DNA of 64,000 bases, taken from contig LUCM01004827.1 of NCBI GenBank assembly GCA_008360955.1, forward strand, positions 1 to 64,000, read 5' to 3'. Under the pieces are notes generated by a model. The model saw only the letters and a list, made by a program, of their open reading frames with translations, had not been told where the DNA came from and did no database searches. The position numbers and the translations under genes are program-made. The DNA is from Fasciolopsis buskii (taxonomy: Eukaryota > Platyhelminthes > Trematoda > Plagiorchiida > Fasciolidae). Positions 34,451 to 46,983 of this stretch are shown piece after piece. The number at the start of each line of letters is the position of its first letter. Position 1 is the first letter of the stretch.

Positions 34451-37400
34451 TGGAATTGAGGACAAAATGTATGCAGGTTGAACGCTAGGTCCGGAGAAAA
34501 AATTACATGAAAACCATCAGACTCATTGGAAAACTCATTAAAACATAAAATCACTTGAAAACGTTGGAGCATTATTTTGCACTCAGTCATATTGTGGTTT
34601 TGAAGTTGAGATCGTTTGTAAATTTACTGAAGTGCAAAACGATTTCTTTAAAAAAGGTATTAAGCCCATTTTATTAAAAGGTATTTATTAGGGTGGGTTG
34701 TTCAGGATTTACGTGATCCCGCTTGGGAGACAAATAATGATAACCCCATCATTGTAATAATCACTACTGAGTAGATATAAAAATGTAGTAATTTGCGTCA
34801 CAACTACCCAGACCTTGGAGCATTCTGTTTTCAGCCACTTTTGTTTTATCAAGATGCCATTGGGTTTTCCAAACTTTCAAAGTGTCCTCAAGAAAACACA
34901 TTCCGATCTTCGACTGCCACGGCATCTTCAATTGGCCGACAGAAAATCTTTGCGAATTAGGATCTCAATCATATAGCATTAGTCGTCATTGAACAGCAGC
35001 GGATAACACAATGTTTTCTTCTGGGCACCTAGTTAGAGGGCTGATACTCATTCTACTTAGAATAGGCTGTACCACAATCCGAAGTGTCACATTATCAAGC
35101 TACCAATAATTTAAAGTTATGATGCTATAAGACTTTACAAATATTTCACTTTTTGGATCGGAATCAAATGCATGGGGAATAAAAGTTTTCAAATCTATAA
35201 AATGTTATTCTGGAGTTTTGTTATTGTTTACTCTAGCGTAATTTACTTGTGCTCTTCAAATTTTTTGCTGCAAGAAGATAATGTCTAAAATAAAAGTTTA
35301 CTATGCCAGAAATTTGGTTTCTTTTTTGCTTTAAATATGTTTCATTTCCTCAAAAATCCAATATATTCTTTGTGAGAGCTTAAACATGGAATAACTAACA
35401 TCTTAAGATATCTATTAGATTTGATATTATCTACTCTTGTACCTGATGACAACCAAACATTATTTGGAATGTAAACGCAAAATATGGAACCGGCTAGCAT
35501 TTGCTTTTTTATTATTTTAGGATCTTTGCTGTCCTCTTGATAGATCTGCTTAAACAAGCGATTTCCGTTTTTTTGCCATAAAGCATCGTGACACCAGTAT
35601 AAAGTTTGACAATTGACGGTCGCCATAGATTTGCTGGATTTTGTCCTTCTTAATTCTCTAATGCGTGAGCTGAATGTGAGAGTGTGCGCGTGTGCATCCG
35701 TGCTTGCTCCTCACAGAAAGAAACTGACTATCGACAATAAGACCCTTTGCCGACGGTCAGTCACGTTTTGAGGTGCAACATGTGCACGAACGCACGCCTA
35801 TGCTATAATTCACCCACCGTTTTTTGAGCTATTCATATATCTGCAATTTTTATTTTTAATCATGCACAAACACAGATACATGCACTATATCAAAAGATAA
35901 ATTTGTGCTTGTGGTACCTGAAGTTCAGCGGAGGCTAAATTGCTGTCGCCCTGACTGAGATGCATTAACAGTGAGGAAGGCATGATTAGGCTGCAAAAGC
36001 TGTTGTTTTAGTTATCCTTATAAACCAATAAATTGAAATAGGAATACACCAAACATCATCTAATATTCTGTAATGCCCTTTTCATGCGATAGGAGATTCA
36101 GCAGATTCGTTTCAAAGAAGGTTTTGTTTGTGGGATTCTATTTATTTGAACATCAGTTTTAAATGGAATATGCCAAAACCGCCAAAACAATAGTGGCTTG
36201 GATTTTTGAAGGCAAATTCCAAACATAACGTTAACAAGCAATGAAATCAGTGTTTTTTTTCTCACGGTCTAAAACCATAAGATGCAAAGATAAAGATATT
36301 TACAGTTTAGTTGAGTTTTGGGCAGTAAAGCAAATAATACTTCACTTAATTTAAAACTAAACTACAGTGACTAAGGAGCCAGTTAGTTTGATAGCAGACA
36401 ACCATGTAGTTTTAGAGTCCGTGAAAGATAGTTCCTCGAAACGTAGGTTTGTAAATTTAGATATTTCGAAAGTGAATCTTAATGGCGTACCCAATGAACA
36501 AGGAAGCACAATTATGTTCATATTAGTTCTTTAAAGGTCAAACTTCTTGCCTGGTATTTGTCGCTGCTACTTAACTGTGGATATGGCGTTCATATGCGTA
36601 AAGCTTCATGGTCAACTGTAAAAGCAAAAAAGCATGATTTAAGTTACCTTCTGATTTTTTTCGTACAAATATTTAGGAGGGTATTCGAGGTTCCGTCTTT
36701 CCCAAAAGAACAGAAGAGTTGTTGCCTTTTGTACATACTCTTCCCGACGTTCTGCAACATGGAATGGAGAAGTCCTGTAAGTCAGCGTTACCTGAACAAC
36801 ATTTTGTTCATTTATTCTGGGATAACGAATGTGAAAAATTAATTTCCAAAGGCAGTTTATTTTTTGTTTTGTAGAAATAAAACATTATCTATTCACAAAT
36901 TTTGGCTAAGCTAGCGTCATTATAGGTGAAACTTGTGATTGGAGTCTATTTGTTAAATTGTCGCAAGTCGTGACCTACTAAAATCTCCATCATACTTGAC
37001 TTCTTTAGGGTTTGCCTTTCTCCCTAGTCCACTTTGCCTTAAAATCTGTAGAATATAGCTCTTTCAGGACTCTCGTGTAAGAAGCGAGCCGTACAACAAT
37101 CATCGTGCAGTTTTAAAATATGACTCGGCACCAAAGACCTCGAAGTTGCTGTCTATTTTTCACACTGTAGTACAAGCCAGTCGTGATCCAGCTGGGAAGG
37201 AAGACAGTAAATTGGACGCTTAAGCCAGAAAGTTATCCGGGTCAATCATAAATGGTTTACTGATTCCTAAAATTACATTATTTTATATCAGCAAATTAAT
37301 GTATACTTTTATTCTAGCCAAAATGTTTGATTGTGTCATTTTGCTTAATGATCTTCGTTTCCACTGACCCTCTGCCAATATGAAGCACTGGGTGCCCTTC

Positions 37401-38095
37401 ATTCAGTTGAATAGTAGAGGAAGCAGACTAACAATGCATTATCATAGCATTTTTTATTACTCCTTCCAAAAGCTTACATAAAACAAGTTGTGGATTATAT
37501 ATTGCTCAGTTACAAACTGCAGTACAAAGGCATAGAAGTTAAATTCGGTACGATAAACTATTAACATCATACCCATATTATTAAAAAATGCATTGTCCAT
37601 CAAGCTTTCATTCAGCAGGCATCTTTGTTCCTGTTATTTCTCTTAATTGAGAGTCATTTTTCTTTTTTAATCAAGCTCCCATATTTACAGCATTCACGAA
37701 GACCAGCGATAGACCCGGTTGGCTGTTGCATTTTGTCTTAACTAAACTGTTGCGACCTCGTAAATTTTGACATATTTTTATTCGTTTATGGAACCACCTT
37801 TTCTGTGTAACCGCTGTTAAGATTAAAGTGCTGGTAGCACGACCAGCATGGTACTCACAATTTGGGGGATTAACCTTACCTATACCACCTAATATTTCCA
37901 CCAAAACAGAGCTGAGTATGTTTACCTTGGAGATAGGGGTAAATGTTTTTCGATGCATGCACAAAAATAAAGGTCCTGAATAATTTTAATCCCTTTGTCT
38001 CTAAAAATTTAATTACTATTGTGTGCTTTTTCACAGAAATGTTAATTTTATCCATGGTTTATGGGAAGCTTTTCATTTCTAGTCCACACAACCAT
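34451..38095. other. Intergenic, nothing recognised
   Basis: Long AT-rich stretch with homopolymer runs. Frames at 35342-35626, 36558-36842 and 37671-37964 are under 100 codons and show no family, signal or splice support. Confidence 0.6.
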
Positions 38096-38099
38096 TACC

Positions 38100-38590
38100 T
38101 TTTTTTACCAACGTGCTCTGGTTTTGGTTGCTGCCTTACAGAACCAATAGCTTAAATAGAAAAATGAAATACTGACGAACTATGCACAAAAAGAAAAGTA
38201 CCGAATGTAAGAACGTCACTGACTGCCGGGCTGATCCATGTCACCTTAGGTATCCAGCCATCTTTTCGGGGGATTTCTTGAGCCTCAACTCTGTAGTATA
38301 AATGCATCTACACAAACCAATCCACTCGTTAAAGCTTTCGTGCTTTATCCCATATCATCAGCTGGCCACATCAAACCATCTTCTAAACATTACCCATCCC
38401 GAAAAATGGTCTGCAACCAGGCAAGCGTTCCGTGGCATGTCCAGAACGCCCAAACCACCTTAAACTATTGTCTTGTAGTGCCTTTTCCAAAGACTGAACC
38501 ATAGGATGCGGTAACTTATTTCTAACTTCCGAGTTGCCCTTGAAATTCTCCCACAATATTGCCACTAATACAAAGACAACAGGGTTCAAA
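38100..38590 (-). mobile_element. RTE-type retroelement 3' fragment
   Basis: The minus strand reads EVRNKLPHPMVQSLEKAL, then NSLRWFGRSGHATERLPG, the diagnostic C-terminal region of RTE-like proteins (relatives: LRWLGHVLRMxxERLP). The downstream part (38250-38100) aligns with 46050-45840, including TGGTTTTGGTTGC against TGGCTTTGGTTGC. This lineage differs from the 6-10 kb element, which has PYRALF and EWKKP. Confidence 0.75.
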
Positions 38591-38599
38591 CATCAAAAC

Positions 38600-41155
38600 T
38601 ATCCTTATTGATTCCGTTCTTAAAGTGATCATTCAAAGCCATGGAGTAATGCCAACAACATTGTTACTGCGTACAATCCACTTTTGTTTGACAAACGGGT
38701 GTCACAACGACACCAAAAATGCCTCAGAACTATCCACATTACCTACTTGTTACCCAGCAAGAACAATGTTTGACTTCGACTCATTATAGTCCTACAATAA
38801 AGTTTTCACAATTTAGGGATGCAAAGTACATCCCAAACACTACAATGAAATAGAAAATATTTCATCGTTATCTGTAGTCTCCTGATCTTGCGGGGAGTTA
38901 GAATAAATCACAGTAAAATGGTTACCCACAGACTTAAAAATCAACAATCGATTTGTTAAAATCAAGTTGGCTTTGGATAGTAGCGTTCGCATTCATTCAT
39001 TCTACTGCTAGCGCAAGAAGCATAGGCCGGTGCAAAAGCGAAAGGTCATCCAATGTTCGTTAAATTCCACGAATTCCTCCAAAAAATAGCACACGAACAG
39101 TTGACACTGGAATTATGTCCCATAAAGACCCGCAGCCCACTAGTGAGGTGTATCTCGTATGTACTGAGAGAAAACTATTTACCAGTGGATTCAGTCAGAT
39201 GCTATGCGAGAAGTATTTGGTGGACGGAGGAGCACATCACAGAACGGTTTTGAGTCCCTTAAAGCATGTTGGATTTGTCACTGACCCACCAGATACCTTT
39301 CACTTCACTAGCAGGTTTTACGCCAATAGATGAAATGTACTGGACTCAGTTCTACTAATTCAGAATTGGCAACAACAAAAGAGAATGTGGATGCATTCAC
39401 GATTTTAGCTGCTAGGTCGAATTCGGGGATTATTCTATAAAAACGAGCAAATGCGCCATTGTGGCAAATGAGTTCTGTTCTAGTCTATGAGCCTTTGATG
39501 CTTACTCTGTACAACGCGTAAGCTTGGTCTCATTGCAACGATTTTCTCTTCATTACCGGTTCTTCGGATACGGTACGAATGTGTTGCGGCATATTCATTT
39601 AGAGTTGGAAAACTAATCAACTTTGGGAGAGTGCCAACTACTGTTGTCCGTATCAGTTAGATTTCGCGACGTTCAGTACGAAAAATATTTCAAGGAACAA
39701 ATATTCTTTGGAAGGTCATCAAACAGTACTCGGAGACCCCATATGCGTCTGGCAAATTCTATTTAGAGGGATGGGGTTGTAGTTAAAGACGCTCACCTGA
39801 GAGCATACATTATTGTCTATGGGTTAACAGACAAACATTTCATTTGAGGAGAGTCACAACTCGTCGGAAAAATATCTATCCTGGGAAGAATATTCTGCAA
39901 AGAAATAACAGTATGCTTATGCGAAGGTCGCATGTATACGGTAGTTGGAGTTACGTTTGAAACCTGTGACAGGTAGGAAACAGATTAATCGGCAAGTAAC
40001 CATGTGCCCTTAACACTGAATATTGAAAGCCGAGTGCCCAAAGATATTCCCACTAATCCCCGAATATTCATCTTACCTTTACATAAGAAGTATTGAGTAT
40101 CAGATAATAATCACCCAGCGGCAGCTGGCACTGAAGGAATAATTGTTAAGCACGTTTTATTTCGTTTAATGATCCCATTCTTTTATAAAACAAGAAAGAG
40201 CAGAATAATGAACTTCTTTTGGCTAACACAGTCTTATGTGGTGCGATGCTTATTTTTGCATAATGTTTACAATATCAAGATTCAGACAGCATCCTCACGC
40301 ATTATTTTGATTAATCGTTCTTATCCTGGTGTCGTAATCTTTTTGGTTTTCAACAAATGTTAGGCAGATAATACACAGAGTGCTCACATGGAATAAACTC
40401 CCAGGCATACCTGCGAAAAATAAAATTTTTAAATAAAGTGCAAAAAATGGGGCAGGAATGGAACCAAAGATTCTGAAAATATGAGATAAACCGGGTGGCC
40501 ACCAAGGATTGGGCAACGACGACGATCGAACCAAGTGCCGGTTATTATGCATCTTTACTAGCAGCCAAAAAGGCAATGGCCTTAAATAGGTTTAGTAACA
40601 GTATACCTGTCGTGGAATACGGAATTTTCCGGGAACAACTTAACACTTATTAACAGATCCATCTACTCTCTGTTGTCTGCCAAAGATTGCGAAACTCAGC
40701 TGCTAACGTTTTGAATCTTCATTTTCTTGAGGACATACTGTACCGTATGCGGTTATCTGCGAATAGGTTGCAAATGTGTTACTAGGATTAACTGTTTAAC
40801 ACGTGAATGAGAAAACATTCACCGAATACCTGATCATCCACTGCTAACTCCAATCTAACCTCAGTTGTACAGTGCTTGGTGTGTATCTTTGAGTACTTGA
40901 GCAAATGTCTTCGGAAAACGTTTTATCACGGTTAGAGCTGAATATTGAGCTATAAAATAGCAACCAGGGGTAATGTTTGCCCTAGCGAACATGTGGATTT
41001 CAACTGCAGGTTTTTTGCGATAAATGACTGCTCTAGTTCACCAAGATACGTTAAAACATCTGGTGATTAACGCTTTGCAAATAATTATTGTGTGCATGTC
41101 CTTTTATTTTCAAATATTGCTTTTTCTAACAACAGTAAAATTTGGTACATGTTAG
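38600..41155. other. Intergenic, nothing recognised
   Basis: The overlapping frames at 39053-39333 look somewhat protein-like but carry no domain I can name. 40440-40580 is moderately GC-rich and may be an old repeat. Confidence 0.5.
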
Positions 41156-41170
41156 CAGTAGGAGATTGAA

Positions 41171-41286
41171 TGTTTGCATGAAATAATTCACCATGTGATA
41201 TCATCGCTCAAATCACCAGTGCTCCCGTGGTTTCTTTATGATGAATTGAGCGATGATATCACGTGGTGAATTATTTCATGTAAACA
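41171..41286. repeat. Near-perfect hairpin from an inverted SINE duplication
   Basis: Arms 41171-41211 and 41246-41286 are reverse complements with 39 of 41 bases matching, around a 34-base loop. The left arm with its flank (GCAGTAGGAGATTGAATG) and, reversed, the right arm with the loop both match the SINE segment 27890-28000. The hairpin is therefore two partial copies of one repeat in opposite orientation. Confidence 0.9.
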
Positions 41287-43941
41287 GCAAAATTATTGCA
41301 GCCATCATATGAATAAGATAAACAAATTGAGTGTAGTTGCAGATGCATAAGTAGTACGAATAGGATAGATTTCAGTTGAATTTCAATACAAAATTGGCAT
41401 TGAGTGAAAAATAAAACAGTTATTAATCTTAATCTGAATGAAATTCAAGTAACCCAGCAACGATATTCAGGAGAACTCAGTCTAACCACGGCCTTTCATA
41501 CGAATGTTTAAAAGAGTTACATCACGAACGATTGGTACTTACCCACCTCAACGCCATTGAATTATAATATTTGTTCTCTTCATTTCAAGGTGAATAGTAA
41601 TGACATGAAGATATGTTATTTTGGCAACCTCTCCATTAATTAGTAATTATGTCAGATAGACCAGTTATCTAGTTCAATTGTGTTCTTCAAGCCTGTCCAA
41701 GTAAGTTAAGCAGCCTTAGCGACAGCGGTCTTAGAACTCCAGAATACTATTTTTATCATTCTGATTCGCTTTTTTCTCTCAAGCTCCAGCTACGCAGAAA
41801 GAGGTCACCCAAGCGGATTGGTAGCAGCGAAACTTGATTGGTGTAAGATAATCAGAATACCAGGTATCTTATTACCGCTACCCCAACTTTATTCATAAAA
41901 TAATCCAGTTCAAGCGGATGCGGCCACAATTCAATAACTATGACCACAAGCAAGAAGTATATAAATACCTCTGATAATGACGCGCTACTTTATCACTCTA
42001 TTTGCCTTTCTTGTAGCTGAGTGAACGATCCGTTACCGGGATTTTCAGTCGATTTTCTAATTGACCTAAACACCTTGCTGAGCAATGCGGATCCCATGAA
42101 TATCTAATTGACTGATTCGGCGGCCACAATTGTCTTCCTCCTAAGTTTTGTACCAGAAACCTGGTTATATCAGCTTGTAAATGAATTTTTGAAAAATCTC
42201 ATATATATCGATTCTTAGTATTATCACCATTTGATTTTTCACGAAGCGCCATGAAACAGCTTCCCTTTAAAGTTTAGATAACTCGTGTCTGCACATCACT
42301 GCAGGCTTACTAGTTTTTGTGAAGTAGCGTGGGGTTGCAGATTGTCAAAAATAATACTGCCTTGAGTATTTATATTCAACCTTTTGCAAATGGAAGTTAT
42401 TTATAGAGTAACTGAAACCTAGTTATTACAATCGTGATTGTGCTATGTGGCACAGATTCTTGCTAGAATCCGCCGCATATTTTAAACGTGGCATCCATAA
42501 ATCTGTGGATTAGAATGCGGTCCAATACCGGGCGTTAAGAGTCCGCTTAGGAATGCAAATCATTAGACAGTTATATTCTCTTTCACATAAAATATGCTGA
42601 GATGCACTGAGGAGTAGCAGCAACATACTGATCCATTGCTTGCTACATGAATGGAGTGAAAAGGAAGTTGGGAGTCTTCACTAAGCGATAAATAAATAAA
42701 CTAGCACTTGCGTCTAATTTGCTTGTCTAGGTAAAGTCATCCCGGTAATATATCAGTGTATCCACGGTGCCCAAAACCTTGGTGCTTGATATATTTCACG
42801 GACCAGTTAATTTTTGGGATATCGTTTAAAATTATTTTAGCGGTTGTTGCTACGCGATTATAAAATGAGTTTATCCATAACCTTTTCATTTTTCCACTAC
42901 AGTACAATCACTTTTACCCCTAAGAAGCAGTAGGAAGCACCTTGCAAGAAACACTTTTGCAGTTTTATCTTTGTTGCAAATGTTTACCAATAATAATAGT
43001 GATATTACATCCTATCTCTTAATATACTGAGAGGTAAGTGGTCAAAGACCCAAGACGGAGGGCTGCAATCATTGGAAGGTAACCAAATGGGAAATCAAGG
43101 GGCAGCTGGACGAAGCGAACCTGCTTCCACTAAGTTCATACACGAGGTCAACCGGTTTACCGCGGGCGGCATTCGCACTGCAGACAACTAATAGCATAAT
43201 GGTTCAAGGGAAGAAACGCATCGAATCATTACTAGCATGCTCTAATTACACTAAGTAAATTACAAATCTTTTGAAGAACAACTTTTACTCCTGTTTGGAC
43301 AGATCCCTAATAGGTCTGCTTGGTTGGAAAGATGCGGACATTTTCATTCGCTTTATCATATTGCAAACGCAGAGGTTTTGGAAAAGTTATCATGTCCTAC
43401 CTAGTGTGAAGGACAAAGAACTAGAGGGTTTTACTCACTTTGTCAAATGACAGTGAAGAACTCCTATCTACTATGCAGCAAAACTGAATCAACCACGTGT
43501 ATCTTCCGATTAAAAATTATCTGATTCGTTCAAAATGCTTTTTCAGATCAGTCCATTATCATAACATCGTGGATTAGAACTACTCAGCAATGATAATGAT
43601 AATCTTCAGGACTCTTATCCTTGGAGCTGAAGTACAATTCAGCTCCAAAAGCCTTATTAATCCATAGTTAATGAACACGAATCTCAGAGTATTTTGGAAA
43701 GTTTTGGAGAGTAAAGAATAAAACTAGTGACTTGTGGTTCTTGTTTTTATGGGAACTGCAAAAAATGTCGATCTTTCTCCAAAAAGCATTTGGTATTCGA
43801 TGAGCAAAACAGTGTTTATTAATCCATTAATTTTCGTTATAGATTTAGCGTCAGATTTTAACTTTCAGCATAGATAAACCTATTTTAAACTCACAGAGTT
43901 ACGCAAGCTGTAGATACTGTAGCTCGATAAATTGGAAGTTT
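41287..43941. other. Intergenic, nothing recognised
   Basis: Mostly AT-rich. A locally GC-rich patch at about 43040-43190 keeps a frame open (GNQMGNQGAAGRSEP, then NRFTAGGIRTADN) but has no recognised family. Confidence 0.5.
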
Positions 43942-44346
43942 ATGGAGATTTTCGGTCCTTTGATTGTACCAGTTCGATATCAAAAATCCGGGCCTCAAAT
44001 CTGGGCAAAACTGGATCAGCTACGGGTTATCCCATCCACATTATCGAATTGCATGAACCCTCGGTCTGATCAACATGGTAATGTTTCCAATCCACAGAGG
44101 AATAATGGACAACTGATGGCAAGGAGGGGGACAGAACATCTATCATACTTAGTGAATCGTACATATTGTTTTATTATATCGCCCATCAATATGATTTTGA
44201 CTACACATTATCCATGCACAGATCTGTATATCATCGGCACCAACCACGTCACATTCATCAAATTATACTTAGGTCTTGCCAAGGCGTACACCAATGGGGC
44301 TGGCTTAATACACATGGCTCCGGACTTTTTAATCCAACATATGTAA
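43942..44346 (+). other. Longest unexplained open frame, 134 codons
   Basis: ATG-started frame with no recognised domain. It is not a match to the missing N-terminus of ACSL and carries no signal peptide or clear membrane segments. Length is near what chance gives in AT-rich DNA over this distance, and a second frame is open for 66 codons inside it. Recorded because nothing else explains it. Confidence 0.15.
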
Positions 44347-45619
44347 AACAAATTGGTTACGGCTGAGAAACTAAAAACAGTTAATCATCATCTTTAAGGA
44401 TGTAATATGGAGTTAATCGGAAAGTATTAAAGCTTGTGCTGCGTCATATGAAAATATGTATGGTTAAAAGCTGCCTTATCAACTGAAGTGATAATGAGAT
44501 GACGTTTTGGTTTGCCGAAGGACACACTTAGCAACATATTTTCTGATTGAAAACTGTCTTGTATGCAAATATTATGCGGTAAAAGTGGTCAGTTCTTGAT
44601 TCTGTTAATGCCATGCTACTTTCAATAAAATGAAATGCTTGAAGAAATGCAGTTGGATTGCGAGACTTACTGGACTGGAAAAAGTTTTTACTACGTCAAA
44701 GAACTGAGGCACTATTTTGTGCTGAAGGTGGTAGATTTAACATCGATAATGTTACTGATGCACAACGCTACAAACATACTTATATAATTATAAAATTACA
44801 GACAATTATAATTATTTGATTGAATGAGAGTGGGATTCAGAGGGTTCTACTAGTGCAATACACATCCCAGCGTCTAATGCACAAGAAGAAATGAAACAGA
44901 CAGCCTTTTGCTTACTGAGTTGATTCTCCCGCACTAAGTTCTCGCAGTGATGGTCAGTAAATAGTGTTGCACGTGAATTAGTGCATTAGTTTGCAATTCT
45001 TGGAGAATGAACATGAAATTTAAAGAATGGTTTACTGAACGCTTTCAGCATAAGCAAAGCTTTGAATTCTTTTCTAGGAAAATATTGCCGAATAGTCGTT
45101 CCCCATTATTGAGGTTCTCTAATGTTAGGTGATGAACGCCACATGGCATTTATATCAAAAGGGGGTCAGGACAAAAAGCACTTCTAAGAACCTCAAGCAC
45201 CTAAACGTCATGGAATTTTGAGTAAAACGATGGTATTAGCTGTGTCACGAGAAGTCGATATTCAGAAATGGCTATTGGACATCCGAAGGCTGCTTTAAAG
45301 GTACCATGTCAAATGTTGTCCTTCCGTTATTCGTAGAAGACAATCCATTTTGATCGGTTAAGGCGACAGGGCACGAGCGCTTCGGTTGCGCGGAAAAACA
45401 TGACTTCAAAACGATTAGCCGTGTTGACTGAATTGCTGACTTATTACCATTTATACAAACTAGGCTCAGTCACCAAAAAGTAAACATCTTTATAATTTGT
45501 ACGGCTGAAAAAGATAGGGCAAACTTCATCACAGACAGCTGTTTCAGATAATGAATCCTAACCGATGTGTTGCATAGTCTGGTTATGATATATGCAACTG
45601 ATGGTTCGCTGTCCCGGTA
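44347..45619. other. Intergenic, nothing recognised
   Basis: AT-rich sequence without a supportable feature. The upstream exons of ACSL may lie here or farther left. Confidence 0.5.
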
Positions 45620-45720
45620 TGTGAGGAAAGTAGCTCAGTGGCGAGTGTTCAGCGCCTTTCAATGTCGTGTTTTGATTGTGTTATAAATACCTGGGAAAGG
45701 CAGTGATTTTTAGCGCCATT
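45620..45720 (+). repeat. tRNA-like head of a SINE remnant
   Basis: TAGCTCAGTGG at 45631-45641 is a perfect A-box type sequence, preceded by GGAAAG as a possible acceptor start. The expected B box downstream (near TTTTGATTGTG, about 45670) is badly eroded. Probably an old tRNA-derived SINE; not a working tRNA gene. Confidence 0.4.
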
Positions 45721-45839
45721 TATAAAATGGAGATCTTGAAATAGACGAATAAGAAATATTTTAGAGAGAACAACAGCAGCATTTTGACGGTTTGGTCAGT
45801 TCTGTTTAGTTCATTTTGTACAGCTATCAACCTGGCAGC

Positions 45840-46355
45840 AAAGTGCCCTGGCTTTGGTTGCCGCCTCACAGTGCTGACTGTTTAAAGAGGTAAAAAAGCA
45901 AGAAATAATGGAACGTCCTCAGCGACATAGTAAGTTGAACAACTGTGTCCAAAACAAAATATTTTGGACGCATGAACCATATTGATTACGTCCTTGAGCG
46001 ATATCACCCGATGTCTCCCGCCATGGCTTGGGAAGCTCGTGGACTCCAAACCGATAGTTTAACTGCACCTACAAAAACCAGTTCACCAGTGAAACTTTCC
46101 ATACTTGTATGTTTGTTACCTACTGGTCGTCCCATCGCATTCTTCAACCACTGCTTGTCTCGAAGAACAGCGTTCTATGAGCATGAGCAAAACATGTTCC
46201 AAACACCTCAACCTATTCTCATTCAGTGTGTTTTCAAAAGACTGAACTCCAGGACCTGATATCTCATGCCAGACCTCTGAGTGACCCACAAAATCCTTCC
46301 GCCGTATAATATTAATGCTAAAAAGAAAATATTCGGACAGAAAGTCTCCGCACAT
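45840..46355 (-). mobile_element. RTE-type retroelement 3' fragment
   Basis: Second copy of the lineage seen at 38100-38590. The minus strand reads GPGVQSFENTLNENRLRCLE, equivalent to the KSLEEVL..LRWLGH region of RTE proteins, then a 3' part matching 38100-38280. It lies about 560 bases before the first visible ACSL exon and on the opposite strand. Confidence 0.7.
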
Positions 46356-46915
46356 TTATTCTCGATGCTTTAAGGGAAAACCTGCAATGGTTTGCTTATT
46401 CCTTGAAAAAAGGAATTCAGAACTATGAATTAAATTTCAAAGTAGCATTAAGGTGTGTCTAGTATTCTAAATTATCGTTCTGGTGAAAATGACATCGAAT
46501 GCAGAGAAGTTTATTTTCCATATACCCCTTCAGACACTTGCTTTATACTGAAGGCAGGGAATGATGAATATTTAAAGCTGTCGCATGCAGTGGGTAAACG
46601 AGAGTAACAAATCTGGTGGCTTAACAACCGACCGGAGTTTCGTAAACCGGAAGATAGGTGGGACTGAATGATGCTGTGAAACACCTATTCAAATGCCTGA
46701 AATGATATTCCAAAAAATACTTCCTTGTTTTTCAGAAGCTATCAGGAACCATAAAGTCTCTGTGACTATGGGAGGCTTTTTCGTAGGACATCACTGACAG
46801 TTTCACTAGCAATTTTGTATAAATCAAGTTTTCACAACACAGACAAATTAGAAATAATTTTTGTTATAAACAACAGCACTGTAATTGAGCAAATGTTGTT
46901 GTTACATCCCCTTAG

Positions 46916-46983
46916 GTTATCTACCTTGCATTGGTACCCGGCGCACCGTGAATGAGCCCTATTCCTGGGTAACCTATTACGAG
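46916..46983 (+). CDS. ACSL: ACSL exon: SRKP/YEWLSY region
   Basis: Starts after CCCCTTAG and encodes YLPCIGTRRTVNEPYSWVTY. Human ACSL1 has GPCLGSRKPDQPYEWLSYKQ at this point. It takes two bases at its start, so an upstream exon ending in phase 1 exists but was not found. Its donor GTGAGG opens a 48-base intron. Confidence 0.88.

Noticed and set aside
43942..44346. ACSL N-terminal exon
   Set aside because: No resemblance to the N-terminal region of long-chain acyl-CoA synthetases and no suitable donor in phase 1 for the exon at 46916.
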